From positions 12,718 to 76,717 of the forward strand of contig JASLDW010000036.1 of NCBI GenBank assembly GCA_030151365.1: DNA of 64,000 nt. The letters are read 5' to 3'. This stretch comes from Lysobacter sp. (GTDB lineage Bacteria; Pseudomonadota; Gammaproteobacteria; Xanthomonadales; Xanthomonadaceae). Of this stretch, positions 1-7,579 are shown in pieces. The notes beneath the pieces are model-generated. The model saw only the letters and a list, made by a program, of their open reading frames with translations. It was not told the origin of the DNA and ran no database searches. Position numbers and translations under genes: made by a program. Every line of letters starts with the position of its first letter. Position 1 is the stretch's first letter.

Positions 1-404
1 TCGGCATCGCGAAGCAGCGTGATGCGATCCGCGCTGGGCGTCCCCGCTCCCGCCCGCCCCATGATCTTCTTCATGAACCATGCGCGCAGGCCGCGTTCCG
101 CGGGCTTGGGCGGTGCATTGGTTTCCGCCACCAGGACATCGCCATTGGGCAATACGTACAACCAGCGCGGATGATCCATGCCGCCCGCGAAGAGGTTCAC
201 CTGCAACCCGGCGGCAGCGACCGGCTTTTCGCCCGCGGCCCATTGCCTTGCCGGCGCGATGTTGATCGTGGGGATCAGCCGACCGGATTGCGGCTGCGGC
301 AGAACGGGATGCGCACCGACCTGATGACCGACGTCCTGTGCACTGCATGTCGCCATCGCGGCCAGCAACATGATCGATGCAGCCGCGTGCGGGATGTGCT
401 TCAT
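1..404 (-). CDS. PQQ-dependent sorbosone/glucose dehydrogenase-like protein (5' part only)
   Basis: The gene reads leftward and runs off the left edge, so only about 134 N-terminal residues are visible. The start ATG is the complement of 402-404. The N-terminus has a hydrophobic stretch ending in MATCSAQ, which may be a lipoprotein signal with an atypical lipobox. The following mature region contains a GGMDHPRWLYVLPNGDVLVAET stretch, typical of the first blade of the soluble glucose/sorbosone dehydrogenase beta-propeller (GSDH/YliI family). Members are periplasmic and oxidise sugars with PQQ. The catalytic and PQQ-binding residues lie outside the window, so the substrate cannot be inferred. 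It is divergent from the GST operon. Confidence 0.7.
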   Translation of the reverse strand, partial: MKHIPHAAASIMLLAAMATCSAQDVGHQVGAHPVLPQPQSGRLIPTINIAPARQWAAGEKPVAAAGLQVNLFAGGMDHPRWLYVLPNGDVLVAETNAPPKPAERGLRAWFMKKIMGRAGAGTPSADRITLLRDA

Positions 405-542
405 CTCGAAGCCTCGTCGCAGTGAGCCTGGCGCGAGCATGCGCCTTCGACGGTGAGGCGTCCGTCAACCGGGACGATGCCCGGGGCCCGCATTGGTCAT
501 GCGTTCAGTCGGGCGGTGCGTCGGGAAGCCACGCTGCAGCCC

Positions 543-572
543 TTGACAGCGTGCCGCGTCCGGGCAAATACT
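543..572 (+). promoter_or_regulatory. Sigma70-like promoter of the GST-ArsR-SRPBCC operon
   Basis: A perfect -35 TTGACA lies at 543-548. With an 18-bp spacer the -10 is AATACT at 567-572 (four of six consensus bases). The -10 overlaps the left arm of the 20-bp palindrome at 570-589, so a bound repressor would block polymerase. The ATG of the GST gene follows at 602. Confidence 0.55.
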
Positions 573-589
573 TTCCAATATTGGAAAGT
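570..589. promoter_or_regulatory. Perfect 20-bp palindromic operator, probably for the downstream ArsR regulator
   Basis: The 20 bases at 570-589 (arms ACTTTCCAAT and ATTGGAAAGT) are an exact inverted repeat. They sit over the -10 region and 13 bp before the GST start codon. ArsR-family dimers bind such imperfect or perfect dyads and repress until their signal releases them. An ArsR gene is the second gene of this operon, so autoregulation is the simplest reading. The binding itself is inferred. Confidence 0.6.
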
Positions 590-601
590 GTTGAGGCCAC
601 C

Positions 602-1291
602 ATGTCCGAGCTCTTGCTGCACTACCACCCGCTCTCGTCCTATTGCTGGAAGGTCACGATCGCGATCGATGCGCTCGGAATCGACGTCCGCAAGCAGCTG
701 CTCGATCTGGCCGATCCCGTCCAGCGCGATTCCTATTACGCATTGTGGCCGATCGGCAAGATGCCCCTGCTCGTGGATGGCGAGCGCACGATCCCGGAGA
801 CCAGCATCATCATCGAATACCTGCAGCGGCATCATGCCCGGCCAGGTGCGCGACTCATTCCCGATGATGCCGACGCCGCGCTCGACGTGCGGCTATGGGA
901 TCGCTTCTTCGACCAATACGTGATGACACCGATGCAGGCGCATACCGCCGACCTGCTGAAACCGCAAGGGAAACGCGATCCGGACAGCGTCGCACGTGCG
1001 CGCGATTTGCTGCGGCGGAGCTACGGGATTCTTGAACGCCAGCTCGACGGGCGCACGTGGATCGCGGGTGATGCCTTCAGCATGGCCGACTGCTCGGCGG
1101 CGCCCGCCTTGTTCTATGCCGTCACCTATGTCCCGCCGGCGCCGGAACAGGTCAATCTATCCGCCTATATCGAACGGCTGATGGCGCATCCGGCAGTCTC
1201 CGCGACCATCGACCAGTCGCGCGACTGGTTCAAGTTCTATCCGGGTCGTGCGGGATTGTCGCGCCGTTACTACGACCCGGCGGAGGATTGA
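602..1291 (+). CDS. Glutathione S-transferase family protein
   Basis: The 229-aa product starts at ATG 602, just after the promoter and operator; the reading frame is open further upstream but that part would cross the promoter. The N-terminal thioredoxin-like domain contains HYHPLSSYCWKV (candidate catalytic Ser/Cys) and a GKMPLLVDGERTIPETSIIIEY stretch with the conserved cis-Pro and the glutathione gamma-Glu-binding E-T/S pair. An all-helical C-terminal domain follows with the usual WIAGDAFSMADCSAAP N-capping motif. Cytosolic GSTs conjugate or reduce electrophiles. The ArsR gene begins one base after the stop, so this is the first gene of a small operon. Substrate is unknown. Confidence 0.85.
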   Translation: MSELLLHYHPLSSYCWKVTIAIDALGIDVRKQLLDLADPVQRDSYYALWPIGKMPLLVDGERTIPETSIIIEYLQRHHARPGARLIPDDADAALDVRLWDRFFDQYVMTPMQAHTADLLKPQGKRDPDSVARARDLLRRSYGILERQLDGRTWIAGDAFSMADCSAAPALFYAVTYVPPAPEQVNLSAYIERLMAHPAVSATIDQSRDWFKFYPGRAGLSRRYYDPAED

Positions 1292-1292
1292 G

Positions 1293-1634
1293 ATGCAGGC
1301 AACCGCGCAATCGGAGCGGCTGGATCGCATGTTCTTCGCGCTTTCGGATGCCCATCGCCGCGACATGCTCGACCGCCTCGGTCGCGGCACGGCGTCGGCA
1401 TCGGAACTGGCGGAACAACTCGACCTCGCCCTGCCTTCCACGGTCAAGCACCTCGCCGTGCTGGAGCAGAGCGGATTCGTGGTCTCGGAGAAAACCGGGC
1501 GCGTGCGCGCCTATGCGATCGAACCGAAGGCATTGCGGGCAATGGACGCGTGGCTGGGCCGCCACAAGCGGGTGTTGAACGCGCAATTCGACCGGCTGGA
1601 ACTGCATCTCGCGGCAAAGGCGAGGAAGGCCTGA
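1293..1634 (+). CDS. ArsR-family winged-helix transcriptional regulator
   Basis: The 113-aa protein starts at ATG 1293, one base after the GST stop. A winged helix covers roughly residues 10-90: FFALSDAHRRDMLDRL, then SASELAEQLDLALPSTVKHLAVLEQSG as helix-turn-helix, and GRVRAYAIEPKALRAMDAWL as wing. No CxC metal site is visible, so it is more like the SdpR-type ArsR proteins that are paired with SRPBCC proteins than like arsenic sensors. The neighbouring SRPBCC gene starts two bases after its stop. It probably represses this operon through the palindrome at 570-589. Confidence 0.85.
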   Translation: MQATAQSERLDRMFFALSDAHRRDMLDRLGRGTASASELAEQLDLALPSTVKHLAVLEQSGFVVSEKTGRVRAYAIEPKALRAMDAWLGRHKRVLNAQFDRLELHLAAKARKA

Positions 1635-1635
1635 C

Positions 1636-2094
1636 ATGACCGCCATTCCGACGCTGCACACCGATTTCGTGATCGAACGCGAATTCGCCGCGACGCCCGC
1701 CGAGGTCTTCGCGGCCTGGGCAGATCCCGCCGCCAGGATGGCGTGGTCGAATTGCCATCCTGAAAACACCCGCGAGCATCGGCTGGATTTCCGCGTGCAT
1801 GGCCATGAGGTCTACGAGGCCACCGCCGTGAATGGCGACATCGAGCGCGTCGATCGTTTCTTCTTCGATATCGTCGATGGGCAGCGGATCGCCTTCGCCT
1901 ACGACATCAGTTTCGGCACAAAACGTTTGTCGGTATCGCTGGTGACGGTCGAATTCTTTCCGACCGACTTCGGCACGCGCATGGTCTACAGCGAGCAACT
2001 GGCCTATCTCGATGGCCACGAGGATCGCGCCGAACGGATGCGGGGGACGGCGGAAGGATTCGATCGGCTTGGCCAGCTGCTCGCGCGCAACTAG
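1636..2094 (+). CDS. SRPBCC (AHSA1-like) domain protein
   Basis: The 152-aa protein begins with the family pattern DFVIEREFAATPAEVFAAWADPAARMAWS and ends in a long helix after DGHEDRAERMRGTAEGFDRLGQLL, as in Aha1/START-like proteins that fold as a hydrophobic pocket closed by a C-terminal helix. SRPBCC proteins bind lipids or small hydrophobic ligands, and their ligand here is not evident. It is the third gene of the GST-ArsR-SRPBCC operon. ArsR-SRPBCC pairs are common, and the pair with a GST suggests response to an electrophile or other small toxic compound. Confidence 0.85.
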   Translation: MTAIPTLHTDFVIEREFAATPAEVFAAWADPAARMAWSNCHPENTREHRLDFRVHGHEVYEATAVNGDIERVDRFFFDIVDGQRIAFAYDISFGTKRLSVSLVTVEFFPTDFGTRMVYSEQLAYLDGHEDRAERMRGTAEGFDRLGQLLARN

Positions 2095-2103
2095 ACTGCG
2101 CGC

Positions 2104-2526
2104 TCACAGCAGGCGCGTGTCCTCGGGCGCGCGATCCGGCCGGTCATGGGCATTGTCGAAATAGTTCAGCGGCGCATTGACCAGGTCCTCGCGATCGGCA
2201 TCGTCCAGCGTCGGGATGCTCAATGCATAGAAGCGCCCGCCCATCTGCGGAATGTCGCCGGTGCCGAACACGCGCACCCCGCACTTCGAGCAGAAGCGAT
2301 AGGTCAGCACCGAATGGTCGCGACCCGGGGGCACCCACTGGTAGCTGGAGAGCACGTCCTCGCCGGACAACAGCTTGAAATCGTCGCCGCGCACGAACGC
2401 GAACCAGGCGCGGGCCTTGGTGCAGATCGAGCAGTTGCAGCGGTTGGTGCCCGCGGAAAGATCGAACGTCGCCTCGTACTGGACTGCCTGGCAGTGGCAG
2501 CTGCCGTGATAGGTCTGGATCGCCAT
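2104..2526 (-). CDS. GFA (glutathione-dependent formaldehyde-activating) family protein
   Basis: The 140-aa protein starts at the ATG complementary to 2524-2526. Cysteine motifs GSCHC, NRCNCSICTKA and FCSKCGVRVFG give the two zinc sites of the GFA/CENP-V fold. Despite the family name, most members have no proven formaldehyde activity; they bind glutathione or form S-hydroxymethyl adducts. The gene is divergent from the HxlR regulator at 2609 and shares its 82-bp promoter region with two TTGCAT inverted repeats, so it is a likely HxlR target. Confidence 0.8.
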   Translation of the reverse strand: MAIQTYHGSCHCQAVQYEATFDLSAGTNRCNCSICTKARAWFAFVRGDDFKLLSGEDVLSSYQWVPPGRDHSVLTYRFCSKCGVRVFGTGDIPQMGGRFYALSIPTLDDADREDLVNAPLNYFDNAHDRPDRAPEDTRLL

Positions 2527-2542
2527 CGGACACCTCGACTGG

Positions 2543-2589
2543 TTGCATTTCGGATGCACTATCCTAGCGCGACTGATTGCATAATGCAA
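2543..2589. promoter_or_regulatory. Two TTGCAT inverted repeats between divergent GFA and HxlR genes
   Basis: TTGCAT at 2543-2548 is followed after five bases by ATGCAC at 2554-2559. TTGCAT at 2577-2582 is followed after one base by ATGCAA at 2584-2589, which is an exact dyad. The second lies just before a TAGAAT -10 candidate at 2596-2601. Repeated half-sites in a divergent intergenic region next to an HxlR gene suggest operator sites for that regulator. Binding is inferred. Confidence 0.55.
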
Positions 2590-2608
2590 CTGGTGTAGAA
2601 TCCAGCCC

Positions 2609-3022
2609 ATGAGAGACGACCAGCGGTCCACCTGCCCGATCAGCACCGGCCTCGAGATCATCGGCGACCGCTGGACGCTGCTGGTGATCCGCGACCTGAT
2701 GTTCGCGGGCAAGCGCCATTTCCGAGAATTCCTGCAGTCCGAGGAGGGCATTTCCAGCAACGTGCTGACCGACCGCCTGAATACGCTGCTTGAAAAGGGG
2801 CTGGTCACCCGCCGCGACGATCCCAGCCATGCCCAGAAGGCGATCTACAGCCTGACCCGCAAGGGGCTCGACCTGTTGCCGGTGATCGTGGCGATGAGCG
2901 GATGGACGCAGAAGTACCATCCGGGGACACGTCGCCCGGAAGCGGTGGACCTGGTCCGGCGCACCCCGAAGGAACTCGCGCAACTCGAAGCGCATCTCAA
3001 GCAACTCCACGGCATCCGTTGA
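2609..3022 (+). CDS. HxlR-family winged-helix transcriptional regulator
   Basis: The 137-aa protein has the HxlR signature: a near-N-terminal CPI, then GLEIIGDRWTLLVIRDLMFAGKRHFREF, EGISSNVLTDRLNTLLEKGLVTR and the wing KAIYSLTRKGLDLLPV. The single Cys near residue 9 is at the position used by redox- or aldehyde-sensing members of the family (HypR, YodB). It is divergent from a GFA gene and is followed after 10 bp by a FrnE-type DsbA gene, so it probably controls both and responds to thiol-reactive compounds. Confidence 0.88.
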   Translation: MRDDQRSTCPISTGLEIIGDRWTLLVIRDLMFAGKRHFREFLQSEEGISSNVLTDRLNTLLEKGLVTRRDDPSHAQKAIYSLTRKGLDLLPVIVAMSGWTQKYHPGTRRPEAVDLVRRTPKELAQLEAHLKQLHGIR

Positions 3023-3032
3023 GGAATCGATC

Positions 3033-3689
3033 ATGACCAACTCCCCCACTCCCCTCCGCATCGATTTCGTCGCCGACATCGTCTGCCCGTGGTGCGCGAT
3101 CGGCATCGCGTCGCTGTCGCAGGCGCTTGCACGGCTCGATGGCGTCGTTGAGGCGGAACTGCATTTCGAGCCATTCGAGCTCAATCCGCAGCTCGGGCCG
3201 GAAGGCCAGGACATCTTCGAACACCTGCAGCAGAAGTACGGCATGTCGCGCGCGCAGTTCGCCGACAGCCAGGAAGCGATCCGCCAGCGCGGCGCGGCGC
3301 TCGGCTTCACCTTCGACATGGATGCGCGCAGCCGCATCTACAACACCTTCGACGCGCATCGCCTCGTGCGCTGGGCCGAAACTGCCGGCCATCAGTCCGA
3401 ACTCGAACGCGCGTTGTTCCGCGCCTATTTCAGTGAAGGCAAGAACATCTCCGACCATGAAGTACTGACGAGCGTCGCCGAAAGCGTCGGCCTGCCGGGT
3501 GGCGAAGCGCGCGCGATCCTCGCCTCCAACGAATACGCCGCCGTGGTGCGCGAAGCGGAACGGTTCTGGACCGGCAACGGCATCCAGGGCGTGCCGGCGG
3601 TCATCGTCGATCGCAAGCACCTGATCTCCGGCGGGCAGCCGGTGGAAGTGTTCGAACAGGCGCTGCGCCAGATCGCCGCTGAAAAGTGA
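3033..3689 (+). CDS. DsbA-family oxidoreductase, FrnE type
   Basis: The 218-aa protein starts at ATG 3033 behind a GAGGAA Shine-Dalgarno. It has no signal peptide, and the DFVADIVCPWCAIGI start gives a CPWC active site in a cytosolic thioredoxin fold with helical insert (2-hydroxychromene-2-carboxylate isomerase/FrnE subgroup). The C-terminal GIQGVPAVIVDRKHLISGGQP carries the cis-Pro loop. FrnE homologues are linked with disulphide stress resistance. Being 10 bp behind the HxlR gene, it is probably co-transcribed and part of the same thiol-stress response. Confidence 0.88.
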   Translation: MTNSPTPLRIDFVADIVCPWCAIGIASLSQALARLDGVVEAELHFEPFELNPQLGPEGQDIFEHLQQKYGMSRAQFADSQEAIRQRGAALGFTFDMDARSRIYNTFDAHRLVRWAETAGHQSELERALFRAYFSEGKNISDHEVLTSVAESVGLPGGEARAILASNEYAAVVREAERFWTGNGIQGVPAVIVDRKHLISGGQPVEVFEQALRQIAAEK

Positions 3690-3691
3690 CG

Positions 3692-3739
3692 GCACCACAA
3701 TTCGTGTTGACAGCGATCGGATGACCCAATATGTTGTGG
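3692..3739. promoter_or_regulatory. Tandem NrdR boxes over the nrdAB promoter
   Basis: The 16-mer at 3724-3739 matches 13 of 16 positions of the NrdR consensus acaCwATATaTwGTGt. A weaker copy at 3692-3707 keeps the outer arms (CAC and GTGT) and matches 10 of 16. Their starts are 32 bp apart, three helical turns, which is the usual NrdR pair spacing. The boxes flank and overlap the -35 and -10. NrdR with bound dATP would repress nrdAB. Confidence 0.65.
3707..3735 (+). promoter_or_regulatory. Sigma70 promoter of the riboswitch-nrdAB transcript
   Basis: TTGACA at 3707-3712 and TATGTT at 3730-3735 are separated by 17 bp. The -10 lies within the better NrdR box and the -35 touches the weaker one. 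Transcription would start near 3742, immediately ahead of the cobalamin riboswitch. Confidence 0.7.
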
Positions 3740-3744
3740 TCGTC

Positions 3745-3935
3745 GGTTCCGGCGGTCACTACGACTCCCGGATGAAAAGGGAAGCCGGTGCGGCCTTGCA
3801 AAGGGCCAATTCCGGCACTGCCCCGCAGCGGTAATCGGGAACGAACCCGCCACATGCACTGGAGCGATCCGGGAAGCGGCGGCTAGGAGAAGGCTCCGTC
3901 CTTCGCGCCCGTGAGTCCGAAGACCTGCCGACAGC
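3745..3935 (+). ncRNA. Cobalamin (B12) riboswitch upstream of nrdA
   Basis: The conserved blocks of the adenosylcobalamin aptamer are visible in order: the GGTTCCGG start stem near 3744, GGGAAGCCGGTG at about 3779-3790, the loop ACTGCCCCGCAGCGGTAAT near 3818-3834, and the closing GTGAGTCCGAAGACCTGCC at about 3911-3929 (B12 box). A 7-bp hairpin CCGCGCG/CGCGCGG at 3935-3959 follows and may be part of the expression platform. B12 should shut off this B12-independent class Ia reductase, as in organisms that also own a B12-dependent class II enzyme. Confidence 0.92.
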
Positions 3936-4104
3936 CGCGCGCTTTGCACGCACGCGCGGTGCCGGCATGCGGAGCAATCCGCCGCCCGAGGGGGCGTCGC
4001 CGCGAATGGTGGCGCCGCGCATGGCCCACGTTCCGTCGACCCCTTTCGCCGCCTGGCTGCGCGGGACAGCCACGCGATCCGTGCGTCCTGAGCGAGACGA
4101 CGCC

Positions 4105-6480
4105 ATGTCCACTGCCCTGCAATCCCATGATCCGCAATTCGCCCTGACGCCGCCGCACAACGCGCTGGCGATGATGGTGACCAAGCGCAACGGCGCGCGC
4201 CAATCGGTCGATCTCAACAAGATCGTCCTGGCCGTCCAGCGCTGCAGCGAAGGCCTGTACGCGATCGATCCGATGCGCGTCGCCACCCGCACGATTTCCG
4301 GCCTCTACGACGGCGCGACCACGCGCGAACTCGATGAACTGTCGATCCGCACCGCGGCGCTGCTGACTGGCGAAGAGCCCGAATACGGCAAGCTCGCGGC
4401 GCGATTGCTCGCCGGCGTCATCGCCAAGGAAGTGGCAGGACAGGAAATCCACGCGTTCTCGCAGTCGGTCGCGCGCGGACACGAGGTCGGCCTGATCAAC
4501 GATCGCCTGCTCGACTTCGTGCAGGCCAATGCGCGCAAGCTCAATGACGCGATCGATCCGACGCGGGACAACCACTTCGATTACTTCGGCCTGCGCACGC
4601 TCTACGACCGCTACCTGCTGCGCCATCCGCACACCCGCAAGGTGATCGAGACGCCGCAGCAGTTCTTCCTGCGCATCGCCTGCGCCTTGAGCGAAGACGT
4701 GGCCGAAGCGTTGGCGCTCTACGCCACCATGAGCGCGCTGGAATATCTCCCGAGCTCGCCGACGCTGTTCAACTCCGGCACCCGTCACGAGCAGCTGTCA
4801 TCGTGCTTCCTGCTCGATTCGCCGCAGGACACCCTGGAATCGATCTACGCCCGTTACGGCGAGATCGCCCAACTGTCGAAGTTCAGCGGCGGTATCGGGG
4901 TGAGTTACAGCCGGGTGCGGGCGCGCGGCGCACTGATCCGCTCGACCAACGGCCACTCCAATGGCATCGTGCCGTGGCTGAAGACGCTGGACTCCTCGGT
5001 GATGGCGGTGAACCAGGGCGGCAAGCGCAAGGGCGCGGCCTGCGTCTACCTGGAAACCTGGCACGCCGACATCGAAGACTTCCTCGAGCTGCGCGACAAC
5101 ACCGGCGACGAGGCGCGGCGCACGCATAACCTCAATCTCGCCAACTGGGTGCCGGATCTGTTCATGCAGCGTGTCGAAGCCGACCAGGAGTGGTCACTGT
5201 TCGATCCCGGTACCGTGCCGGAACTGGTCGATCTCCACAACGAGGCGTTCAACAGCGCTTATCTGCAGGCGGAAGCGCAGGGCAAGGCGGTCAAGACGGT
5301 TCCAGCGCGCAAGCTCTACGCGCGGATGATGCGCACGCTGGCCGAAACCGGCAACGGCTGGATGACCTTCAAGGACAAGTGCAATCGCGCCAGCAACCAG
5401 ACCTTGCGCGACCGCAACGTGATCCACCTCTCCAACCTGTGCACCGAGATCCTCGAAGTGACGTCTGCCGAGGAAACCGCGGTGTGCAACCTCGGTTCGA
5501 TCAACCTCGCCCGCCATTTCGATGCCGACGGCGAGTTCGATTTCGCCAAACTCGGCGAAACCGTGCGCCAGGCGGTGGCGCAGCTCGACCGCGTGATCGA
5601 CCTCAACTTCTATCCGATCGAACCGGCGCGTCGCGGCAACCTGCGCTGGCGCCCGGTCGGGCTCGGCTGCATGGGCCTGCAGGACGTGTTCTTCCGCAAG
5701 CGCCTGGCCTTCGACAGCGAAGAGGCACGCAAGCTGTCGCGCGAGATCGCCGAGACGATCTGTTTCCACGCGCTGGATGCTTCCTGCGAGCTGGCGATGA
5801 CGAAAGGCGCGCACGCATCCTTCGCCGATACCCGCGCTTCCCTAGGCGAACTGCAATTCGACGCCTGGGATGTCCAACCAGAACAGATGGAGCGCTGGGA
5901 CGCCCTGCGCGCCCGCATCCGCGAACACGGCCTGCGCAATTCGCTGCTAATCGCGATCGCGCCAACCGCGACCATCGCCTCGATCGCCGGCTGCTACGAA
6001 TGCGTGGAGCCGCAGGTCAGCAACCTGTTCAAACGCGAAACGCTGTCCGGCGACTTCCTGCAGGTGAACCGCTACCTGGTCGACGAGTTGAAGAGGCTCG
6101 GACTGTGGACGCCGGAAATGCGCGACACCATCAAGCTGGCCGAAGGCTCGATCCAGGGCATCGCCGCAATTCCCGAAACACTGCGTCAGGTCTATCGCAC
6201 CGCGTGGGAACTGCCGATGCGCAGCCTGATCGACATGGCCGCCGACCGCGGCGCCTACATCGACCAATCGGCCTCGCTCAACCTGTTCATGGAAAGCCCG
6301 AACATCGGTGCGCTGTCGTCGATGTACATGCACGCGTGGAAGCGCGGCATCAAGACCACCTACTACCTGCGCTCGCGTCCTGCAACGCGCATCGCCAAGA
6401 CGACCGTCGGGAGCTACACACCAGCCGAAGCGATCGCCTGCTCGCTCGAGAATCCGGAAAGCTGCGGAGCCTGCCAATGA
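4105..6480 (+). CDS. nrdA: Class Ia ribonucleoside-diphosphate reductase, alpha subunit
   Basis: The 791-aa large subunit reduces ribonucleotides to deoxyribonucleotides. ATG 4105 was chosen because the open frame upstream lies inside the riboswitch leader. Residues about 25-110 form an ATP-cone (allosteric activity site). Catalytic residues are C234 (SSCFLLDSP), the NLCTEI site (N444, C446, E448) and C461 (CNLGSINL). The radical-transfer Tyr pair is in TTYYLRSR, and the C-terminal redox pair is in ESCGACQ. It overlaps nrdB by four bases (ATGA). It is controlled by the NrdR boxes and cobalamin riboswitch upstream. Size and motifs match E. coli NrdA (761 aa) with a slightly longer N-terminus. 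Confidence 0.96.
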   Translation: MSTALQSHDPQFALTPPHNALAMMVTKRNGARQSVDLNKIVLAVQRCSEGLYAIDPMRVATRTISGLYDGATTRELDELSIRTAALLTGEEPEYGKLAARLLAGVIAKEVAGQEIHAFSQSVARGHEVGLINDRLLDFVQANARKLNDAIDPTRDNHFDYFGLRTLYDRYLLRHPHTRKVIETPQQFFLRIACALSEDVAEALALYATMSALEYLPSSPTLFNSGTRHEQLSSCFLLDSPQDTLESIYARYGEIAQLSKFSGGIGVSYSRVRARGALIRSTNGHSNGIVPWLKTLDSSVMAVNQGGKRKGAACVYLETWHADIEDFLELRDNTGDEARRTHNLNLANWVPDLFMQRVEADQEWSLFDPGTVPELVDLHNEAFNSAYLQAEAQGKAVKTVPARKLYARMMRTLAETGNGWMTFKDKCNRASNQTLRDRNVIHLSNLCTEILEVTSAEETAVCNLGSINLARHFDADGEFDFAKLGETVRQAVAQLDRVIDLNFYPIEPARRGNLRWRPVGLGCMGLQDVFFRKRLAFDSEEARKLSREIAETICFHALDASCELAMTKGAHASFADTRASLGELQFDAWDVQPEQMERWDALRARIREHGLRNSLLIAIAPTATIASIAGCYECVEPQVSNLFKRETLSGDFLQVNRYLVDELKRLGLWTPEMRDTIKLAEGSIQGIAAIPETLRQVYRTAWELPMRSLIDMAADRGAYIDQSASLNLFMESPNIGALSSMYMHAWKRGIKTTYYLRSRPATRIAKTTVGSYTPAEAIACSLENPESCGACQ

Positions 6481-7493
6481 ACGCGATCGTGACCCGCCTG
6501 CTCGATCCCGGCTTTGAACTCACCCTGCGGCCGATGCGCTATCCGCAGTTCTACGAGATGTACCGCAACGCCGTGCGCAATACCTGGACGGTGGAGGAGA
6601 TCGATTTCCAGATCGACATCGCCGACCTCCATGCCAAGATGTCGCCGGCCGATCGCCACCTGATCCATCGGCTGGTGGCGTTCTTCGCCACCGGCGATTC
6701 GATCGTCGCCAACAACCTGGTGCTGAATCTCTATAAGCACCTCAACGCGCCGGAAGCGCGCATGTACCTGTCGCGCCAGCTGTACGAGGAAGCGCTGCAC
6801 GTGCAGTTCTACCTCACCCTGCTCGACAACTACCTGCCCGACCCGTTGGAGCGTGCGCGCGCCTTCGCCGCGATCGAGAACATCCCGTCGATCCGCAAGA
6901 AGGCCGAGTTCTGCTTCAAGTGGATCGACTCGATCCAGAGCCTCGACCGCATCGAGACCCGCGAACAGCGCCGCCAGTTCCTGCTCAACCAGATCTGCTT
7001 CGCCGCCTGCATCGAAGGCCTGTTCTTCTTCGCCGCGTTCGCCTATGTCTACCACTTCCGTTCGCGCGGCCTGCTGCCGGGGCTGGCTTCCGGCACCAAC
7101 TGGGTGTTCCGCGACGAATCCTGCCACATGGAATTCGCCTTCGAGGCGGTGCGCACCGTCCGCGAGGAAGAACCCGACCTGTTCGACGACGAGATGAAAC
7201 AGCAGGTCTACGCCATGCTGGAAGAGGCCATCGTGTGCGAGATGCAGTTCGCTGCCGACGTGCTCTCGGGCGGCGTGGCCGGCATTTCCGAGCGCGACAT
7301 GCGCCAGTACCTGCAGCACTGCGCCGACAACCATTTCGCCAAGCTGGGGATGGAGAAGCGCTACCAGGTACGCAATCCGCTGCCCTTCATGGAGCTGCAG
7401 GATGTACAGGAACTGACCAACTTCTTCGAGCGTCGCGCCAGCGCCTATCAGCTCGGCGTCACCGGGGAAGTCGGTTTCGATCACGCCTTCTGA
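6477..7493 (+). CDS. nrdB: Class Ia ribonucleoside-diphosphate reductase, beta subunit
   Basis: The 338-aa radical-generating subunit overlaps nrdA by the ATGA at 6477-6480. Ligands of a diiron centre can be placed: D74 (ATGDSIVANN), E105 and H108 (YEEALHVQFY), E180 (ACIEG), E214 and H217 (RDESCHMEF). Y112, four residues after H108, is at the position of the radical-bearing Tyr122 of E. coli, so this is a tyrosyl-radical enzyme rather than a Phe-containing class Ic. It pairs with NrdA in the cytosol and is translationally coupled to it. Confidence 0.96.
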   Translation: MNAIVTRLLDPGFELTLRPMRYPQFYEMYRNAVRNTWTVEEIDFQIDIADLHAKMSPADRHLIHRLVAFFATGDSIVANNLVLNLYKHLNAPEARMYLSRQLYEEALHVQFYLTLLDNYLPDPLERARAFAAIENIPSIRKKAEFCFKWIDSIQSLDRIETREQRRQFLLNQICFAACIEGLFFFAAFAYVYHFRSRGLLPGLASGTNWVFRDESCHMEFAFEAVRTVREEEPDLFDDEMKQQVYAMLEEAIVCEMQFAADVLSGGVAGISERDMRQYLQHCADNHFAKLGMEKRYQVRNPLPFMELQDVQELTNFFERRASAYQLGVTGEVGFDHAF

Positions 7494-7533
7494 CGAAACC
7501 GCGGGGCCTGAAAGCTTCGCTTAACACGCCATC

Positions 7534-7563
7534 GGGAAGGCCCGGCCACCATACGGGCTTCCC
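7534..7563 (+). other. Hairpin between nrdB and the membrane-protein gene
   Basis: GGGAAG-G-CCCG at 7534-7544 can pair with CGGGCTTCCC at 7554-7563 with one bulged base and a nine-base loop. No T-run follows, so it is not a clear intrinsic terminator. It may stabilise the nrdAB mRNA end or separate it from the next transcription unit. Confidence 0.35.
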
Positions 7564-7579
7564 GCCGCGCGAAGCCCGC

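Noticed and set aside
3967..4104. N-terminal extension of NrdA from an upstream start
   Set aside because: The extension lies in the riboswitch leader, is rich in Arg/Pro and has no counterpart in NrdA proteins; ATG 4105 is followed at once by the ATP-cone.
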